A stretch of DNA of 64,000 nucleotides from Bacillota bacterium (GTDB taxonomy: Bacteria > Bacillota > Clostridia > Christensenellales > Aristaeellaceae), in the NCBI GenBank assembly GCA_023415715.1, contig JAEZJP010000263.1, positions 1-64,000 of the forward strand, in the 5' to 3' direction. Under the pieces are notes generated by a model, which worked only from the letters and a program-made list of their open reading frames with translations, was not told where the DNA came from and ran no database searches. Made by a program: the position numbers and the translations under genes. Positions 41,601 through 49,994 of the stretch are shown one piece after another; position 1 is the stretch's first letter; each line of letters starts with the position of its first letter.

Positions 41601-43454
41601 TTATATGTCTCTTGTTTTCTTCACTTGTTCCTGCATGTTAGCGTATGCTGCCTGCACCCGCGCTTGACTGGAAACTTCAGCCACGCCTACCCGCCACCAG
41701 CTTTCAAAGCCGGGGGTCATGCTGCCGGGGAGCACCTTGATATCGTACAGGACAGGCGTTGTTTGCTTTTTTGCGTCCTGAAGCGCGGTGCGCAGTTCCT
41801 GCACGGTCCTTACGGTGTAGGCCTTCAAACCGTACGCTTCAGCATTCTTCGCAAAATCCATCTGCATGATAGGTCCGGTAAGCTCCCCTGTTTTGGCATC
41901 CCGAAAGCGGAATACCGTGCCGAAGGTATCGTTGCCCTGGTTGTTTTGCAGGTTTTCAATACAACCCCAGCCGGAGTTATCAAACAGGCAGAAGTGAACT
42001 TTCAGCCCCTCCTGCAGCGCGGTGACCATTTCGCTGTGGGCCATCAAATACGTGCCGTCGCCGAAGAAGGTGTACACCTCTTTGTCCGGGCAGGCCAGCT
42101 TGACGCCAACCGCACCGTTTATCTCATACCCCATGTTGGAAAAGCCGTATTCCATGTGGTAGGTGCATGGATCGCCGGAGCGCCACAGCCGCTGCATATC
42201 GCCGGGCAGGCTGCCGGCGGAACCTACGGTTATGTCGGAAGGCGCCATGAAACGGTTGATTTCCCCCAACGCCCTGGTTTGGGATAGGCCCCCGTTGAGG
42301 TCCTGATCATAGTAGCTGTCCACGATTTCGTCCCAATCAGCCTTGGTTTTTTCGATATCATTACCGAAGGACGCCTTGTAACCGGCAAGTGCCCCGGTCA
42401 ATGCAGTTAAAGCTTCCCTGGCATCGGCAATGATGGGTTCGCCCTCCATTTTCACCGCGTCAAAGGGGCAGATGTTGATAGACAAAACCTTGGCGCTTTC
42501 GGAAAAGAGCCACTTGGAGCACGTGGTGAAATCGGTAAGGCGGGTGCCAACGGCAATGACCAGGTCAGCCGTTTTGGCAATCACATTGGCTGCTTTTCCG
42601 CCAGTGACGCCGATCCCGCCAAGGTTCAGACGATGGTTCCAGGGCAGCACGCCTTTGCCGGCCTGGGTCTCTGAAAAGGGGATATCAGACTGCTCGCAGA
42701 AGGCCTTCAGAGCCTCTCCCGCTTCACTGTAGCGAACGCCGCCACCGCATATGACCAAGGGGCGCTTGGCATTTTTGATAAGCGTCAGCACGCGTTCTAG
42801 CTGCGCTTTGGATAAAGGCCGCCGGTCCAAATGCCATACGCGGTGTTTGAAGAATTCCACAGGGTAATCGTAAGCCTCGCCCTCCACATCCTGGGGCATG
42901 GCAAGGCATACCGCACCCGTATCCGCCGGGTCGGTGAGTACCCGCATGGCATGGATAGCGGCGGTCATTAATTGTTCCGGTCGCTGGATGCGGTCCCAGT
43001 AGTGGCACACGCCTTTAAATGCATCGGTAACGGTGGTTGCAAAGCTTTCAAAGAACTCCGCCTGCTGCAATACCGGGTCGGGCTGCCGGCTGGCGAAGGT
43101 ATCGCCGGGCAGCAGCAGCAGAGGGATGCGGTTGGCGGTAGCGCAGCCGGCGGCGGTGACCATGTTCATGGCACCGGGGCCGATGCTGGAAACGCAGGGT
43201 ATGATCTCCCGGCGGTTTTTTTGCTTGGCGAAGGCCATGGCGGCAAGGGCCATGTTCTGCTCGTTTTTGCCCTGCAGAAAGCGGATGTGGTGGCAGCCCT
43301 GTGAAAGGGCCTGGCCTACGCCTACCACACAGCCGTGGCCGAACACGCCGAAGATGTTGTTCACGAACTTTGTTTCCGCGCCATCCAGTTCGATGTATTG
43401 CTGATCCAGAAAGCGGACCAGGGCCTGGGCCATGGTCAAGCGGATGCGCTCCAC
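41601..43454 (-). CDS. iolD: 3D-(3,5/4)-trihydroxycyclohexane-1,2-dione hydrolase
   Basis: A 617-residue thiamine-diphosphate enzyme that opens the inositol ring to 5-deoxy-glucuronate. It has the three-domain layout of the ThDP superfamily: an N-terminal pyrimidine-binding part ([13 protein letters not shown]), a central domain, and a C-terminal diphosphate-binding domain with [14 protein letters not shown]...DNSGWG. The start is the GTG at 43454, directly after the iolB stop, with GGAGGGGAG just upstream. Length matches other IolD proteins. Confidence 0.95.
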   Translation of the reverse strand: MERIRLTMAQALVRFLDQQYIELDGAETKFVNNIFGVFGHGCVVGVGQALSQGCHHIRFLQGKNEQNMALAAMAFAKQKNRREIIPCVSSIGPGAMNMVTAAGCATANRIPLLLLPGDTFASRQPDPVLQQAEFFESFATTVTDAFKGVCHYWDRIQRPEQLMTAAIHAMRVLTDPADTGAVCLAMPQDVEGEAYDYPVEFFKHRVWHLDRRPLSKAQLERVLTLIKNAKRPLVICGGGVRYSEAGEALKAFCEQSDIPFSETQAGKGVLPWNHRLNLGGIGVTGGKAANVIAKTADLVIAVGTRLTDFTTCSKWLFSESAKVLSINICPFDAVKMEGEPIIADAREALTALTGALAGYKASFGNDIEKTKADWDEIVDSYYDQDLNGGLSQTRALGEINRFMAPSDITVGSAGSLPGDMQRLWRSGDPCTYHMEYGFSNMGYEINGAVGVKLACPDKEVYTFFGDGTYLMAHSEMVTALQEGLKVHFCLFDNSGWGCIENLQNNQGNDTFGTVFRFRDAKTGELTGPIMQMDFAKNAEAYGLKAYTVRTVQELRTALQDAKKQTTPVLYDIKVLPGSMTPGFESWWRVGVAEVSSQARVQAAYANMQEQVKKTRDI

Positions 43455-44267
43455 TTAGTCTCCCCTCCCTTTCGTTTCGGGCCAGTATTTCGCATCCTTC
43501 TCCTGCACCCACTTGTGCTCCGGAACGAAGGTGGGGGTGATGTAAGGCGCGCCGTCCAGGTGACGGATGACCCACAGGTACCAAAGTGCGTATCCCGGCG
43601 GGGTGCAGTGGGGATGGGTAAGGCCGGGGCGGATGAACACTGTGTCATTGGTATGTACCTTGACTACATCCTCTCCCAGTTCCGCATAGCCGAAGCCGTT
43701 TTCTGGGTGGGATTTATAATAGTAGATCTCCGGCTGGGGATGGTGGTGGGGCGGATAGCTGGACCACTTGCCGGGAAAGCCGATTACTTCACCCAGCACC
43801 AGGTTCGATAGGGGCGCATTGCGCTTGTCAAACACCGTGCGCACAATACGGGTGGAGGTATCGTTCATCAGCCCCGCGCCGCGGTACTCATCCGCCGTAT
43901 CTTGAGGGAAATACCATTCCGTGGGGAAGGACGTTTCGTTGTCCGTGCGCATCACGCAGACTTCGCTGTCGAGACCTTCACCCCGGATGGAAACAGTGGT
44001 ATTGCGGTCCACATGCAGTACGTATGGGCCTTCGTCAAAACAATTGGCCCGGGTGATGATCTTTTCTTCTTGGCCAGCTGCAATGGCGATTTCCCCGTAT
44101 ACCAGCAGATACGCCTTTTCCAGAGGCCGGTCATCCTCAAACGTTTGATCTTTTTTTAACCGCAGCACGCCGAAATCCATGCCCATATCACCATGGATCC
44201 CATTTAAAGTGCTGATTTCGGTGTAGCCGAAAGCGTGGGGGCCTTCCGCCCTGCGGATGTCAGACAT
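43455..44267 (-). CDS. iolB: 5-deoxy-glucuronate isomerase
   Basis: A 270-residue cupin enzyme that converts 5-deoxy-glucuronate to 5-dehydro-2-deoxy-gluconate. Cupin ligands appear in SSYPPHHHPQPEIYYYK and LTHPHCTPPGYALWYLWVIRH, as in known IolB. The start overlaps the iolG stop by 8 bp and GGAGG precedes it; the stop abuts the iolD start. Confidence 0.95.
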   Translation of the reverse strand: MSDIRRAEGPHAFGYTEISTLNGIHGDMGMDFGVLRLKKDQTFEDDRPLEKAYLLVYGEIAIAAGQEEKIITRANCFDEGPYVLHVDRNTTVSIRGEGLDSEVCVMRTDNETSFPTEWYFPQDTADEYRGAGLMNDTSTRIVRTVFDKRNAPLSNLVLGEVIGFPGKWSSYPPHHHPQPEIYYYKSHPENGFGYAELGEDVVKVHTNDTVFIRPGLTHPHCTPPGYALWYLWVIRHLDGAPYITPTFVPEHKWVQEKDAKYWPETKGRGD

Positions 44268-45288
44268 GGGCGGCCTCCAGGATTTCCTTTACGGTGACGG
44301 GACGGTGCTCCAGCCAGGACTTTTTGGCGGCCATGGCCAATACCACCGGGGAAAGCGCGTCATCCACGTTCACGGGCACGGGGGTATCGTTCACGATGGC
44401 GGCGATGAAGGCCTTCATTTCCTTGATGAAGGAGCCCATGTACCGCTCCAGGAAGAAGTATTGCGGCTTGTCGGAAAGGACGCCTTGGGCGGTGCTGACA
44501 CGCACGGTGGTATCGCCGTCGTTTTCCCCGGCGGCCATGCCCAGTTCCCCGAAGACCTCCACACGCTGGTCGTAGCCGTATGCGGCCCGGCGGCTGTTGT
44601 CGATCACGCCAAGAGCCCCGTTTTCAAACTTCAAAAGTACGATGGCGGTATCCACATCGCCGGCCTTACCTATGGCGGGGTCCACCAGAACGGCGCCCTG
44701 GGTATACACTTCGGTAACAGGGCTGCCGGCCTGGAACTGGGCCATGTCAAAGTCGTGGATCATCATGTCGATGAAGAGGCCGCCGCTGGAGGCCGCGTAT
44801 TCGGCAGACGGGGGCTGGGGATCGCGGGAGGTGATTTTCACGATTTCCACCTTGCCCAGCTTGCCGGAGGAAGCCAGTTCCTGCACACGGCCATGGTTGT
44901 GGTCAAAACGGCGGTTGAAGCCGATCTGCATTTTCACGCCGTTGTCTTCCGCGGCCTTCTTGGCGGCCAGGATCTTTTCAATGGTCAGGTCCACCGGCTT
45001 TTCGCAGAAGATGTGCTTTTTTGCCTTGGCGGCGGCAATGGAGATATCCGAGTGCGTAGTGGTGGGGGAGCAGACGAGCACCGCGTCGATGGCGGGGTTT
45101 TCAAGAATGTCTTCATACCGGGAGGTGAAGGCGGGAATGCCAAGGCGTGTGGCCAAAGCGGAAGCTTTGGTGATGTCCACATCGCTGACCATGGCCACCT
45201 CGGCCTCCGGGATGTGGTAGGTGATGGATTCGCCATGAACGTTGCCGATGCGCCCCGCGCCGATGATGCCGATCTGAAGTTTCTTCAA
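44260..45288 (-). CDS. iolG: Inositol 2-dehydrogenase
   Basis: A 342-residue NAD-dependent oxidoreductase (Gfo/Idh/MocA family) that performs the first step, oxidation of myo-inositol to scyllo-inosose. The Rossmann motif is G10-A-G12-R-I-G15, the catalytic Lys is in FCEKPVDLT and the catalytic Asp/His in MMIHDFDMAQF. The start is a TTG at 45288, seven bases after AAAGGAGTC; an upstream TTG at 45306 overlaps that site. The gene is separated from iolA by 237 bp packed with hairpins, but overlaps iolB. Confidence 0.93.
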   Translation of the reverse strand: MKKLQIGIIGAGRIGNVHGESITYHIPEAEVAMVSDVDITKASALATRLGIPAFTSRYEDILENPAIDAVLVCSPTTTHSDISIAAAKAKKHIFCEKPVDLTIEKILAAKKAAEDNGVKMQIGFNRRFDHNHGRVQELASSGKLGKVEIVKITSRDPQPPSAEYAASSGGLFIDMMIHDFDMAQFQAGSPVTEVYTQGAVLVDPAIGKAGDVDTAIVLLKFENGALGVIDNSRRAAYGYDQRVEVFGELGMAAGENDGDTTVRVSTAQGVLSDKPQYFFLERYMGSFIKEMKAFIAAIVNDTPVPVNVDDALSPVVLAMAAKKSWLEHRPVTVKEILEAAHV

Positions 45289-45360
45289 AGGAAAGACTCC
45301 TTTCAAAATAAGTATCTATGAAATTGGAAACCAAGAACACACAAATTTGCTGGGAGCAAC

Positions 45361-45521
45361 GAGGGGCGCAGCGCCCTCGTTTGAAATCGTATCGACCGGC
45401 TTTGCCGGTCGGGCGGGGCGCTTGCGGAGCAAGCTTTCCTTACACGATTTCACGGCCGCAAAGCCGCAGGCTTTGCAGTGAGATCGTGCCGACTCAAACA
45501 AATGACGAAGTCATTTGTTTG
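45361..45521. repeat. Array of five consecutive hairpins between iolA and iolG
   Basis: Successive palindromes: a bulged GAGGGGCGC/GCGCCCTC (45361-45378); GACCGGC-TTT-GCCGGTC (45394-45410); GCTTGC-GGA-GCAAGC (45420-45434); GCAAAGCC-GCA-GGCTTTGC (45458-45476), itself enclosed by CACGATTTCAC (45443-45453) and GTGAGATCGTG (45478-45488); and CAAACAAATGAC-GAA-GTCATTTGTTTG (45495-45521). All but the first have perfect stems. The array is inside the iol transcript. It may be a mobile palindromic repeat or an RNA-processing element. Confidence 0.7.
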
Positions 45522-45525
45522 ACGC

Positions 45526-47037
45526 TTACAGCGATCCATCCCATGTATTGACGGAAGTTTTCTTCTTCTCTTCCTCATCGAACCAGCGGACGGTGACGCA
45601 TTTCGAATCCGTAAAGAAGCGGAAGGCATCCTTGCCGTGGCAGTGCAGGTCGCCAAAGAAGGACTTTTTGTGGCCGCTGAAGGGGAATATACCCATGGGA
45701 ACCGGGATGCCCACATTGACACCCACCATGCCGCCGTCAGTGTTCTTTACGAATTCCCTGGCGTAATGTCCGTTCTGTGTGAAGATCACCGAGCCGTTGG
45801 CGAAGGGGTTTTCGTTCATGGCGGCCAAGCCTTCCTCAAAGCTCCTGACGCGCTTGATGCAAAGGACGGGCCCGAAAACTTCCTTCTGGCCCACAGTCAT
45901 CCCGGGGGTGACATGGTCCAAAATGGTGTGGCCTACGTAGAAGCCATTTTGATAGCCTTCCACCTTCACATCGCGGCCGTCCAGCACCACTTTCGCACCT
46001 TCATCGATGCCTTTTTGAATCCAGTCGCACACGAATTGCTTATGGGCGGCGCTAACCACGGGGCCAAGATCCGTAGCCTTGTCGTAGGCAGGGCCGATCT
46101 TCTGCTGTTTGCACAGGCGCATAAGCTCCGCCACCAGTTCATCCGCCACGTCCTCTTCCACCACCACTACGGGCAGCGCCATGCAGCGCTCCCCGGCACA
46201 GCCGAAGGCGGAGTTCATGATCCCGGCTGCTGTGCGGGTGATGGGGGCATCCTTTAATACAAGAGCGTGGTTCTTGGCTTCGCACAAGGCCTGAACGCGC
46301 TTGCCATGGGCGGCGGCGGTGGAGTACACGTGCAGGCCGACGCTGGTGGAGCCTACGAAGGTAATGCCCTGAATGTCGGGGTGGGTGAGCAGGATTTCCG
46401 CTTCATTGCGGCTGCAGGGCACGATGTTCAATACACCGTCGGGGAAACCGGCTTCCTTGTAGAGCTCCGCCATCCTGAGGCTGGTCATGGGCGTGCCGCT
46501 GGCAGGCTTCAGTACATAGGTGTTGCCGCAGACGATGGCCAGGGGCGCCATCCAGCCCATGGGGATCATGGCGGGGAAGTTCCATGGGGCTATGCCGGCA
46601 AACACGCCCAAGGGCTCCCGGTACAGCGTGGTGTCATAGCCTGTGGAGGTATCCATCAGGCTTTCGCCCATTAAAAGGCTGGGGGCAGAGCAAGCCAGTT
46701 CCACCATTTCCTTGGCCTTCAATACATCACCGGCGGCCTCGGTCCAGGCTTTGCCATGCTCGGTGGCCAGCAGCAGCGTCAGTTCGTCCAGGTGCTTTTC
46801 GATCAGCTCGCGAAGCTTGAACATAAGGTCGGCCCGGCGCTTGACGGGGGTATTGCGCCAGGCGGGATAGGCCTTCTTGGCCGCGGCGATGGCAGATTCC
46901 ACCTCGTCTTGCAGGCAGCAGGGGCTTTTGGCGATCACTTCGCCAGTGGAGGGGTTATAGACATCCACATATTTTTCCGTATGGGAGGATACGTATTGGC
47001 CGTTGATGTAGGGCTTTAAAACTTCAATTTGGGGCAT
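45526..47037 (-). CDS. iolA: Methylmalonate-/malonate-semialdehyde dehydrogenase (CoA-acylating)
   Basis: A 503-residue NAD- and CoA-dependent aldehyde dehydrogenase that turns malonic semialdehyde, the last inositol product, into acetyl-CoA. The N-terminal YINGQYVSSHTEKYVDVYNPSTGEVI, the substrate-defining ITFVGSTSVG, and catalytic Cys285 in GCAGERCMAL identify the MmsA/IolA group. I use the ATG at 47037, nine bases after GGAAAGG; another ATG at 47046 overlaps that site. It lies 77 bp after iolC. Confidence 0.95.
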   Translation of the reverse strand: MPQIEVLKPYINGQYVSSHTEKYVDVYNPSTGEVIAKSPCCLQDEVESAIAAAKKAYPAWRNTPVKRRADLMFKLRELIEKHLDELTLLLATEHGKAWTEAAGDVLKAKEMVELACSAPSLLMGESLMDTSTGYDTTLYREPLGVFAGIAPWNFPAMIPMGWMAPLAIVCGNTYVLKPASGTPMTSLRMAELYKEAGFPDGVLNIVPCSRNEAEILLTHPDIQGITFVGSTSVGLHVYSTAAAHGKRVQALCEAKNHALVLKDAPITRTAAGIMNSAFGCAGERCMALPVVVVEEDVADELVAELMRLCKQQKIGPAYDKATDLGPVVSAAHKQFVCDWIQKGIDEGAKVVLDGRDVKVEGYQNGFYVGHTILDHVTPGMTVGQKEVFGPVLCIKRVRSFEEGLAAMNENPFANGSVIFTQNGHYAREFVKNTDGGMVGVNVGIPVPMGIFPFSGHKKSFFGDLHCHGKDAFRFFTDSKCVTVRWFDEEEKKKTSVNTWDGSL

Positions 47038-47114
47038 AGTGATCATCCTTTCCGTAATGTATATTTAAACTGTATAGCGTAATAGACTTTTCAATGAACC
47101 ATGAATAATAAAAA

Positions 47115-48128
47115 TCAGCCCCGTGCAACCAGTTCCCCATATACCTTTTTCTTTTCGGCAATAAACGCCCGGATGGCCTCTTCGGTGGGCATATCCTGAG
47201 AGCAGGCGTGGCTGGCCACCAGCATGGCGGCGGATGCGCTGCCGAACTCCAGCGCGTCCATGATGTCCCATCCGGAGAGCAGGCCGTGGAGGAAGGCGGA
47301 GCCGTACCCGTCGCCGCCGCCAAAGCCTTTCAATGCCTCCACCGGGAAGGGCTTGATGGAGAATGCACCATCCTTTGTATAAGCCGTGGAGCCTTTTTTG
47401 CCGTGCTTGATGATGGCAATCCTTACACCCTTATTCAGCCAATAAGCGGCAGACGCATCATCGGTGCCGTTAAGTCCTGTCAGCCGCTCCATGCGGTCGT
47501 ATTCCTCCCGGGAACCCATGAGAATATCGGCCTTTTCTGCCACGAGGGATGTATATACAGCAATCTCGTCATCGTTTTTCCAAGTGTATGCCCTGTAGTC
47601 CGCATCGAACACGATGGGCGTGCCCGTCTTTTTCGCCAGCTGCACGGCTTTTAACGCTGCTTCCCTGGAAGGGCTTTGGGATAGAGCTGTGCCGGAGATG
47701 AGCAGAAGTTTGGCGCTTTTGATATACTCTTCATCCACGTCGTCGGGGTGAAGCATCAAATCCGCAACGCCTTCCCTGTACATGAGGATGCTGGATTCAT
47801 CCCGGGAAAGGATCTCGGTAAACGTAAGCCCCAATGACTCCCCGTTTTTGCAGCGGGTGATGTGGCTTATATCAATGCCCTCTTTTTCGAAAAAGCCCTG
47901 CACAAAATCGCCGAAGCGGTCGTCGGAGATTTTTCCAAGAAAGCCAACCTTGCGGCCAAGGCGCGCCATGCCAACGGCAATGTTGGCCGGGGAACCGCCC
48001 AGGTATTTTTTGAAGGTGGTTGATTCCGCCAGCGTTTGAAAATAATCCACCGGGTTAAAGTCGATGGCGATGCGCCCCAGGGGAATGATGTCCAGGGGTC
48101 TTGTTTCATCCCAGCTAAAATGGTTCAT
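47115..48128 (-). CDS. iolC: 5-dehydro-2-deoxygluconokinase
   Basis: A 337-residue PfkB-family sugar kinase that phosphorylates 5-dehydro-2-deoxy-gluconate with ATP. GGSPANIAVGMARLG is the first PfkB signature and FGGGDGYGSAFLHGLL the second; the common GAGD is GGGD here, which keeps the catalytic Asp. AAAGGAG precedes the ATG. It sits 11 bp after iolJ, which uses its product. Confidence 0.93.
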   Translation of the reverse strand: MNHFSWDETRPLDIIPLGRIAIDFNPVDYFQTLAESTTFKKYLGGSPANIAVGMARLGRKVGFLGKISDDRFGDFVQGFFEKEGIDISHITRCKNGESLGLTFTEILSRDESSILMYREGVADLMLHPDDVDEEYIKSAKLLLISGTALSQSPSREAALKAVQLAKKTGTPIVFDADYRAYTWKNDDEIAVYTSLVAEKADILMGSREEYDRMERLTGLNGTDDASAAYWLNKGVRIAIIKHGKKGSTAYTKDGAFSIKPFPVEALKGFGGGDGYGSAFLHGLLSGWDIMDALEFGSASAAMLVASHACSQDMPTEEAIRAFIAEKKKVYGELVARG

Positions 48129-48139
48129 TTTATCTCCTT

Positions 48140-48961
48140 TCAGGCGAGGCCAAAGATGTTCAAATGTTCCAATACCGCCTCAGCCGTGGCTTCCGTCATC
48201 CTTCGGCTGACATCGAATATGTTTTTCTCCTGAGCCGCGTGAGCCGCCAACGCGGATGCCTGGAAGCAGGCGGTGGCAATATTGATCTTGCGCACGCCAA
48301 GGCGTATTGCATGGCGGAAATCTTCAGGAGTGATGCCTGTGCCGCCGTGCAGAACCAAAGGAACCTGGGTATTTCCGGAGATTTGCTCCAGAATATCAAA
48401 GCGCAGCTGCGGGGCGGCTGTGTACACGCCGTGGGCGTTGCCGATGCCCACTGCCAGGGCGTCGACGCCAGTTTCTTTGATAAAGCGCAGCGCTTCATTA
48501 GGGTCGGCGTAGGCGATGGGGGCATCTTCCCCGCTTTCCGTGCGGCCCACCCGGCCGATTTCAGCCTCCACATGAACGCCCTGCCCGTGGGCCAAGGAAA
48601 CGAATTTTTTTGTTTCCCTGATATTTTCCTCAAGGGGCAAGTGAGAGCCGTCAAACATGACCGATGTAAAGCCAAGATCAATGGCATCCCGGATGCATTC
48701 CAAGGTTAAGCCATGATCCAGATGTACCGCCACATCCACCTTCGCATTTCTTGCCGCCGCCAGCATGGCCGGGCCGATCAGATAAAGGGGCGATGTATTC
48801 AGCCTGGCTTCTGCAATCTGCAGGATTACAGGCGTATTTGTCTTTTCCGCCGCCAGGATCACCCCCTGGATCATTTCCAGATTGGCAACACTGAAGGCGC
48901 CAACTGCCCGGCCATCTTTTGCAGCCTTTTCAAGCAGGGGGCGCATATGTGTAAGCGACAA
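48140..48961 (-). CDS. iolJ: 6-phospho-5-dehydro-2-deoxy-D-gluconate aldolase (class II)
   Basis: A 273-residue zinc aldolase that cleaves the phosphorylated intermediate to dihydroxyacetone phosphate and malonic semialdehyde. Asp82 and zinc ligand His83 lie in VAVHLDHGL; the glycine-rich VLHGGTGI binds phosphate. By sequence alone it could be a fructose-bisphosphate aldolase; its place between iolC and iolR supports IolJ. The start is a TTG at 48961, seven bases after GGAGG; the next ATG (48946) is too far from that site. Confidence 0.9.
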   Translation of the reverse strand: MSLTHMRPLLEKAAKDGRAVGAFSVANLEMIQGVILAAEKTNTPVILQIAEARLNTSPLYLIGPAMLAAARNAKVDVAVHLDHGLTLECIRDAIDLGFTSVMFDGSHLPLEENIRETKKFVSLAHGQGVHVEAEIGRVGRTESGEDAPIAYADPNEALRFIKETGVDALAVGIGNAHGVYTAAPQLRFDILEQISGNTQVPLVLHGGTGITPEDFRHAIRLGVRKINIATACFQASALAAHAAQEKNIFDVSRRMTEATAEAVLEHLNIFGLA

Positions 48962-48975
48962 AGGGCCACCTCCAT

Positions 48976-49737
48976 CTATTTTTCTGTGAGAATCAGTTTT
49001 GCTCCGGCATCATGAAGGGCCTTTACATAATCTTCGGGGGGCATGGCTTCGGTGATGACGCCGGTAAAACCGCTTAACTGAGCATAGGTCATAAGCGCTG
49101 TTTCCCCAAATTTGTGGCTGTCCAAAAGAAGATAGGTTTTTGCGCTGCGCTCCATAGCTGTGATTTTCAGCTCGTATTCCAGGGGCGAGGAATTCGTAAC
49201 GCCACCTGAAAGGGAAAGCCCCGTGGCAGCCATGAACGCCGTTTTAATGTTGTAGGCTTTTAAAAAGCGAACCGTTTCAAGACCGGTAAAGGAACTGGTC
49301 TTGCGGTGAAGCTGGCCCGGCAGGCTGATGATGGTGAGGTTCGGGTAGGGCATGGCGGCCATGATGGCGTGCAGGCTGTGAGTGATGATGGTGATATTCT
49401 GCTTGTTTGAAAGATTCTGCACCACGTTAAGTGTGGTGGTGCCTGAATCCAGAAAGATGGTGTCGCCATCCTCCACAAGCTCGGCGGCCTTAAGGCCGAT
49501 GAGCATTTTGGCTTCCTGGTGCTTGATGGTGCGCACGTCAAAAGGTGTCAATTGCTCCGCCTTGCGGGCGCAGACGCCACCGTACACCTTTTCAGCAATG
49601 CCTTTTTTGATAAGCAGCGCCACATCCCGGCGCACGGTATTCATGGAGGTGTCAAAATGAGATTGCAGTTCCTCCATTGTCACCGATTCCTTTTGGATGA
49701 TGTACCGTTCCATTTGCTCAAGGCGTGTATTTCTCAA
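48976..49737 (-). CDS. iolR: DeoR/GlpR-family regulator, probable inositol repressor
   Basis: A 253-residue repressor-type protein. The N-terminal winged helix (VTMEELQSHFDTSMNTVRRDVALL) is a DeoR helix-turn-helix, and the C-terminal sugar-phosphate sensing domain includes DGDTIFLDSGTTTLNV and FMAATGLSLSGGVTNSS. It is the first gene of the iol cluster, 14 bp ahead of iolJ, with TTG as start codon and AAAGGAG ten bases upstream. By analogy with Bacillus IolR it would bind a phosphorylated inositol intermediate and release the operon. Confidence 0.88.
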   Translation of the reverse strand: MRNTRLEQMERYIIQKESVTMEELQSHFDTSMNTVRRDVALLIKKGIAEKVYGGVCARKAEQLTPFDVRTIKHQEAKMLIGLKAAELVEDGDTIFLDSGTTTLNVVQNLSNKQNITIITHSLHAIMAAMPYPNLTIISLPGQLHRKTSSFTGLETVRFLKAYNIKTAFMAATGLSLSGGVTNSSPLEYELKITAMERSAKTYLLLDSHKFGETALMTYAQLSGFTGVITEAMPPEDYVKALHDAGAKLILTEK

Positions 49738-49770
49738 AGGAACAAATCTCCTTTATCATCTTCTGCATGC

Positions 49771-49815
49771 ATTATAGGCCAAAATGCAGTGCTTGTAAAG
49801 GCATGATTGATCATG
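49771..49815 (-). promoter_or_regulatory. iol operon promoter with upstream palindrome
   Basis: TTTACA (49799-49794), exactly 17 bp, TATAAT (49776-49771) on the minus strand, one base from full consensus. Directly upstream of the -35 lies CATGAT-TG-ATCATG (49802-49815), a perfect dyad that may be the IolR operator; a second TCATGA follows. Confidence 0.75.
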
Positions 49816-49860
49816 TCATGATGATTTGTTGGATATGTTTTGCGTAATATGGAATTTGGA

Positions 49861-49888
49861 TTGAGAAACTTTCTTTCCGGGCTATAAA
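49861..49888 (+). promoter_or_regulatory. Promoter of the MoxR/VWA/ABC operon
   Basis: TTGAGA (49861-49866), 16 bp, TATAAA (49883-49888), about 105 bases before the TTG start of the first gene. Confidence 0.55.
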
Positions 49889-49994
49889 AAGTAAAGAGGA
49901 TGGATGGTATTCCCAACCCCTTTCGTTCTTTATACAGTAGGCTATGCAGTATCAGCGTATGGCAGGCGTGTTGTTTAGGAAGGAGCGAGAAAGT

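Noticed and set aside
44257..45321. 354-codon open frame opposite iolG (and a similar one of 357 codons opposite the gene at 62554-63999)
   Set aside because: His/Val/Gly-rich composition typical of the reverse frame of GC-biased codons; no start signals; the sense genes have clear motifs.
45289..45525. Riboswitch in the iolA-iolG gap
   Set aside because: The hairpins are simple independent stems; I could not match them to any known aptamer core.
48140..48961. Calling the class II aldolase fructose-bisphosphate aldolase
   Set aside because: Sequence alone allows it, but its position between iolC and iolR favours the inositol-pathway aldolase.
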